This document shows, one piece after another, positions 35,513-40,586 of a stretch of 40,586 bases of DNA. The first letter of the stretch is position 1; the number at the start of each line of letters is the position of its first letter. The notes beneath the pieces were generated by a model. That model searched no databases. It saw only the letters and a program-made list of their open reading frames with translations, and was not told where the DNA came from. Location: contig JADHYX010000149.1 of assembly GCA_027604685.1 (NCBI GenBank), positions 1 through 40,586 of the forward strand, read 5' to 3'. This stretch comes from Lobulomyces angularis (lineage: Eukaryota; Chytridiomycota; Chytridiomycetes; Lobulomycetales; Lobulomycetaceae). Made by a program: the position numbers and the translations under genes.

Positions 35513-36831
35513 CTATATTGGTTCCGAGTTCTTGGATACAGTAATACCAAAGAAACTTTTAATGTGTGCCACAATGTGCTTATCGAACGTTAGAATAATT
35601 ATAGGATTCAGTGCGATGGAGATAGAAATTGATAACGAAGCAAAGTAGTCAAAACAATAATGAGCAGGCTCTCCTGTTATCACTTGATATATGATTAAAA
35701 CTATGTATGGCAGCCAACCAAAAATGAAAGTAGAGGTTGTTGTAATGCAAAGCTTTATTGAAAAGAATGAATCAGTTTTCTTTTGTTTCCTTTTTTTTTT
35801 TTTTTTTTATTTTTTATGCAGTGTTTCTTACCAAAAAAAGTCTTTTTTCCAATTTACTTGTATTGTCAACAAAACTTACCTTTGTTTCACCTTTGGACGC
35901 AATCGCTGAATTGCTCTTGTTGTCGTGACTGAATACCTCTAAGATTTCGTTAATTGTCGCTTTTGAATAAATAAAAACTTTGTAATATAGTAAACAAGTG
36001 ATGCTAATAGGAAAAACCATTGTAGCGATAGTAATACTGGTAGATATTAATATTGGAGTTTCCCAATCATACCTTTTTTTTTTTTTTGGAAAAAATAAAA
36101 AGTAAATAACTGCTACCAAAAAAAAAGAAAATACCAAGTTATAACGCACAAAGTCATCGCTGGTTGAATAGAAAACCGATTTCTAACCAATAAACATGTA
36201 AAAGCGGCAAATATCCCTATGAAATTTTGGAAAAACAATCCTCTAACATAAGCGAAATCCGGTTTTAAGTTTTGAACTATGCATCTATATCGATCATAGG
36301 CCATATTAAAGTTGCTAAATATTGACATTCCTGAACAACAAATAATTACGACAGACTGTACTGAGCATCCTACAAGTGTTTAGCACAAAAAAATAATAAT
36401 AATAACTAGGTTGATAAAATTTAAAATAGCAAAATTAAAGAGAAAGAGAATTTTACATACCAACTTGACCAATAGCATAACCACCGTTTACTATGTTATG
36501 CATGTTTGTGGTCCCATGCATTGCACTCAACAAAAAACCACTAAAACAAACTTGAAGTAGAAGCAATTTCAAAGCATTTAACTTTTTCAAATTGAATCTA
36601 GCAGCACATAATGTTGGAATTAAAATTAACAGATTTAATGGTATGCCAAAAAATATATAAATGATTGCTAAAATTAAATTTAATTCTTTCATTGGCACAT
36701 CATTTCTGTCTATATTATTAAAATATTAATTTTTTTTGTTTATATTTTATTGTTTAAAAAAAAATTTTTTCTTTTTTTTTCTCTTTACAATAAACAACTC
36801 CAGTTATATCTTCATACATAACATTTTTCAT
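35513..36831 (-). CDS. Rhodopsin-like (class A-type) seven-transmembrane receptor
   Basis: Five exons: 36789-36831, 36461-36709, 36135-36369, 35880-36072, 35513-35779; 328 aa. There is a short outside N-terminus (about 22 residues), then seven hydrophobic helices. TM1 contains the GxxxN pattern GIPLNLLIL. TM3 starts with a Cys (GQVGCSVQS) and ends in the DRY box MAYDRYRCIV. TM5 runs SITIATMVFPISITCLLYYK and continues into a charged third inner loop (about 60 residues). TM6 has the FxxxWxPY pattern FIFGWLPYIV, and TM7 ends SISIALNPIIIILTF, an NPxxY-like motif without the Tyr. The position of the opsin retinal Lys is Ser, so it should not be a retinal photoreceptor. The DRY and WxP features imply G-protein coupling; the ligand is unknown. 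It is not of the Ste2/Ste3 or Pth11 types usual in fungi. Exon 1 is placed by phase only. Confidence 0.85.
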
Positions 36832-37390
36832 TACTATTATTTGTTTAAAAAATAAAAAAAAAAGAAATTAGTTTTAAAATTTTTTTTAATATTCATTAAA
36901 TTTAATTTACTTTTTTTTGTTGTTTAATTATTAAAAAAATAAAAAAAAAACTAAAAATAAACCGGTTTTATTCTAATTGAATCACCTTTTTATACCTTTT
37001 TATTGTTTCTAATTTTTTAAATAAATACTTTTTGTTTATAGTTAAAAATTTATTCCTTAACTTTTCTTCTTTTCTTTCAACTGATTGGCTAAGCCAAATG
37101 AATTTTTATAGGGTTCAATTAGAGTTTCTTCACATTCATTTACAAATACATCTAATATAGTAACATTTGTACTATATATTTCTTAAAATGAAAGAAGAAT
37201 GTAATATAAAGAATAAAAAATTAAAAAAATATTAACATGATATAAAAAAAAAAAAAAAGAATATTAAAATACTATTTTATTATGGGATATGAAAAATCAA
37301 TATAAAAAAAAAAAAAAAAAATTTTTAAGTAATTTTTGATGTAAAATAATAAATATTCTTTTTTTTTTTTGTTAAAAAAAATTTTTTTCT
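36832..37390. other. 5' flank of 7TM gene and 3' flank of SPB1
   Basis: 560 bases of nearly continuous A and T tracts (several of 12-17 bases). No open frame or recognisable RNA gene. A block near 37070-37170 is slightly less A/T-rich but shows no coding pattern. Confidence 0.55.
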
Positions 37391-40300
37391 TTATCTTCGC
37401 TTCTTCTTTGTAGCTTTTTTTTGCCTTTTATCCGCTCTTAATTCTTTTTTCATTCTAGAATCCACCATCTTATACACAGTTTTAGCAAAATAGAATTTTG
37501 AGTTTTTTTTTTTACCTTATATTTCCCCTTTACACCTTTAGGTCTACCTTTTACACCTTTATTTCCCATTTTAGCAACCACAAGTTTAGGAGCTTTGTCC
37601 CTTTTTACTTTTTTTCCCTGTAACAATGTTTTAACAATATGTTTTGCTTTGGCTTTATCAGGTAAATCTTCATCGTCATTAATTGCATTTGCTTTATTTA
37701 AAAACTTTTCTTGTCGTTTAATTTGTCTATACTGTTTTCTGAATTTTGCTTCTGCAATTTTTTTAATTGGTCGATCGTTTAATTCCCTTAATCGATCCTT
37801 CATCGTTTGAACTGCTTCTTTTGTCACAGGAATGTGAATTTTTTTGTGCCTGCTTTCATCAGCAATAAACCTATTTTTTTATTGATTTTTTTTTATTCAT
37901 AAATTATAAAAAAAAAAATAAAATAAAGATGGAATCTCCATTTTTTTTTTTTTTTTAAACTATTTACCATTCGGGTAAAGAACCTTCTTCATCATTGAAT
38001 GAATATCTATTAAAAGCATCATCTATTAAATCCCTTTTACCAGATGGATGAATTAATTTTTGTGCGATAGTGTAATCCCTAGCAGTTTTAATTAAAAATT
38101 CATCTAGTGGTAAAAAAAACAAAAAAATTGTAAATAAATTCATTTTAAACATAAAAAATTTTAAAAAAGGTACGATACCATCACTGAAATCTTCTGGATT
38201 TTGCTCAGATTCTGCAGGAACGTATTCAACTTCCTGCTCATCAACCTCTTCCAAACCAGTTTTTCTCTTTTTTCTATTAAGTTTTCTGATCTCTTTATCC
38301 TCTTCATCTTCTGAAGAGGAACAGATTTCCATCTCCTTATCAAAATTTCCTCCATTCGGTGCAACATTTTCTTTTTTTTTTCTTTTTAAGTTATCGGTTT
38401 TCATACTATTAAAAACTGGATTATCAAAAAACTTTTTTGCTCTATCAGAAAGTGGTTTAGCATCTTCAAACTCTGAATCTTTTTCACTTTCACTGTCCGT
38501 AAGTAATACGTCATCATTACTATCAGAAACGTCGTCTGCATCGCTTTCGTCACCAAGTTGTTTTACAAACTGTTCTTTTTTTTTTTCATATTCCACTCCA
38601 TACCATTCTTCAAATTGTTCCTTCATTGCTTTTTTACCTTTCAACTTATTTTCTTTTTTTTGCTGTTTCATATGAGCCGCTGGATCCTTTTCAGCCTGAC
38701 GTAATCTAAAGTTTTCGTATAAGCCATCCAGATCTTGCTCCATGCTGGTAATTTTATGTTCAATCTCTTCGTCGCTGTCAAAAATTTCACTACCGCTTTC
38801 AGAATCATCATTTTTTTCTTCTTCTGAAGCCGACAATACGTCCACCTCATTTGCAGACTTTATTTTTAAACAATTTTAAAAAAAATTTAATACAAAAAAA
38901 GAAAAAAAAAATACATTATTAATTTTATTGATTGAAAAAAGACTTCCACTTCCTCCAACAGCAGTGTCTTCAGCGTCATCAAGTAGTACATTTGAAGCGT
39001 CAATTCCTACATCCTATTCAATAAAATTAGTAAAAAATATTAAAACATTTATGAAAAAAAAGTCACCATAGGTGTTTCCATTCCATATCTTAGCTTTAAT
39101 AAAGTTTTAGCTTTTTTTTCTCTTATTTTTTTCTTTTGACGTTTTAATTTCGCCTCCGCAGTTAATGTCTCTAAAGATAGCTATAGAAATAAATATATTA
39201 GATTATATTCAAAAAAAAAAAAAAAAATTAAAAAACCTTTTCAGCAATACTTTCAGGAGTTTCTTCAATTTCGACATTAGAATTTGATAATTTAGCATCA
39301 AGTTCTTCTTTTTTTTGCTTTCTTGATTTATCAATTCCTAAACTCAATCTAATTTGTTCTCTCCACTTTAACATCATTTTAAAATCTTTCTTTCCAAGTA
39401 CCTTTAAGTCCTTAATACATTCTTTTAATTCAATAGTGGTTAGAGGGTGAGTTTTAATTTCAGTTCCAGCTTCGTTATCATCAAAAATGAGAGAGCTCGA
39501 TCGTGCTAATAATTCAATGTGATCGTTTCCTTTGACAAATTGAACGATGCTGCTAGGGGTAAATTGTGTATAATTTCCATCCTCGTAACCTTCTCTATGA
39601 CGATGACGTTTCTAATTTATTTATTTATTTTTTTAATATTGTCTAAAATAAATTATACAGAAACCAAGAAAAAAACATACCTCTGGATGTAATAGATCAT
39701 TCAAAATAGTACTTTGTCTCTCTTTCTTTTTTTTTTCATCCATTTCCTCTAAGCCTTCAAAATCATCAACTTCCTTAAACACCCACTTCGCATCCAAAAA
39801 TTTTGGGTCAATCTTTTTTGGAGCTAAATAACCTGTACAAACAACAAATATTTCCGCAGAAACATTACGTGAACTAGCAGGTTTAGTTGCTTCCACCTTT
39901 TTGAAAAGTTGGTTAAAAACCCAAAGCAGTTTGTTGTAATCTTTCGATCTGAAAACTTTCGTAATAAAGTTTCCTTCAGGGGCTAAAAATTGAGTTGCTA
40001 GTTTCAAGGAGGAAAGTACCAGTTCACTCTGAGTAAAAGCGTCGTGCAACCAAGATTTACCAACATTAGGTGCACCATCGTGTAAAACTGTATCTGCTTT
40101 AAAATGTTTTAACTGACTTTTCAAGGTCGCTTTGCATTTGTCTGTTGTAATATCTTCAACAAATGTGATAACGTTGGGAATAGGTTTAATAGGAGCCAAA
40201 TCTAAACCGATAATAATGCTTTGTTTTGGCATGTATTTAGCTGCAACTTGTAACCTGAAAACAAAAAAAAAATAAAAAAATAAATAAATTTATACAAAAA

Positions 40301-40549
40301 AAAAAAAAAAATTAAAGGAAATGAAAGAAAGGAAATGAAAAAAATTAAAAATTAAGAATATAATAATTACCAGCCACCAGGTGCAGCACATAAATCGATT
40401 AAAACTTTAGATTTTTCTAAAAAGTCAAATTTCTTATTAAGCTGGATTAATTTGAAAGCTGAACGGGCCCTATACCCTTGTTCTTTTGCCATATGATAAT
40501 ATTTGTCCAATCTTCCCTTAGCATGTTTTTTCGTATTCACTTTTCCCAT
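37391..40549 (-). CDS. SPB1: Nucleolar rRNA 2'-O-methyltransferase SPB1 (FtsJ family)
   Basis: Methylates the 25S/28S rRNA A-loop and is needed for 60S subunit assembly in the nucleolus. Nine exons: 40371-40549, 39681-40254, 39237-39611, 39067-39180, 38915-39013, 38179-38857, 37968-38103, 37516-37870, 37391-37468; 862 aa, against 841 in yeast. The FtsJ domain (about 20-220) begins [20 protein letters not shown]. It has the catalytic Lys in [12 protein letters not shown], the SAM motif [19 protein letters not shown] with the catalytic Asp, and [12 protein letters not shown] with the second Lys. A middle domain (DUF3381 type) and a long acidic/basic low-complexity stretch (about 450-680) follow. 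The C-terminal Spb1 domain includes [20 protein letters not shown] and [11 protein letters not shown], and the end is Lys/Arg-rich (ATKKKRR), a nucleolar targeting signal. The start is complete inside the window, 37 bases from the right edge. Confidence 0.96.
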
Positions 40550-40586
40550 ATTATTATTATTTTATTAAAAAAGTCTATTTTTATTA
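40550..40586. other. Start of SPB1 5' flank
   Basis: Only 37 AT-rich bases remain upstream of the SPB1 start codon. The promoter lies mostly outside the window. Confidence 0.5.

Noticed and set aside
35513..36831. Reading the 7TM protein as an opsin
   Set aside because: The residue six before the Asn of the TM7 NP motif is Ser, not the Lys needed to bind retinal.

Overview
This is nuclear DNA of a eukaryote, very AT-rich (roughly 70-75% A+T by eye, with countless poly-A and poly-T tracts). Its genes are compact and split by many short GT-AG introns, mostly 40-110 nt. The G-alpha (fungal group-I type), the Dma-type FHA-RING ligase, the divergent H2A/H2B pair, SPB1 and UBP8 point to a fungus. 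A rhodopsin-like 7TM receptor, a Tubby protein, an APH-1 gamma-secretase subunit and a bacterial-type GAF-GAF-PAS adenylyl cyclase are absent or rare in Dikarya. An early-diverging, probably zoosporic lineage (Rozella/Cryptomycota, Blastocladiomycota or chytrid-like) is my inference. A mitochondrial PPR-like protein and an RbfA-like protein suggest that a mitochondrial translation system is present.

Layout. A 3'-end fragment lies at the left edge (2-52). Next are a G-protein alpha subunit (655-1991), a PPR-like mitochondrial protein (2341-3921), a relic-bearing gap, GFA1 (4624-7240) and a PQ-loop transporter (7688-9087), all on +. UBP8 (9276-11648, -) is divergent from APH-1 (11985-12992, +). 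A repeat- and relic-filled gap follows (13.0-14.45 kb). A Dma-like FHA-RING ligase (14459-16105, -) is divergent from the adenylyl cyclase (16547-21322, +), which converges on an EFR3-like protein (21604-24527, -). The histone pair H2B (-) and H2A (+) occupies 24789-25986, with a small secreted protein (26154-26636, -) next to it. After a second repeat-bearing gap come an RbfA-like protein (27783-28895, -), a Tubby-like protein (29105-30803, -) and a gap with a Tc1/mariner transposase relic (31577-32165, -). The right part holds coactosin (32482-33244, -), divergent from a cis-prenyltransferase (33687-35176, +), a 7TM receptor (35513-36831, -) and SPB1 (37391-40549, -).

How the genes relate. 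This is ordinary eukaryotic gene order, not an operon or a clear cluster. A signalling theme is still visible. A 7TM receptor, a heterotrimeric G-alpha, a cyclase with two GAF domains, and two phosphoinositide-linked membrane proteins (EFR3 and Tubby families) all lie within 40 kb. GFA1 and the cis-prenyltransferase feed chitin/glycan precursor and dolichol synthesis. UBP8 and the histones belong to chromatin function, and SPB1 to ribosome assembly.

The exon models were built by hand. In every complete model the splice phases close and the total coding length is divisible by three. I treat that as good but not experimental support.
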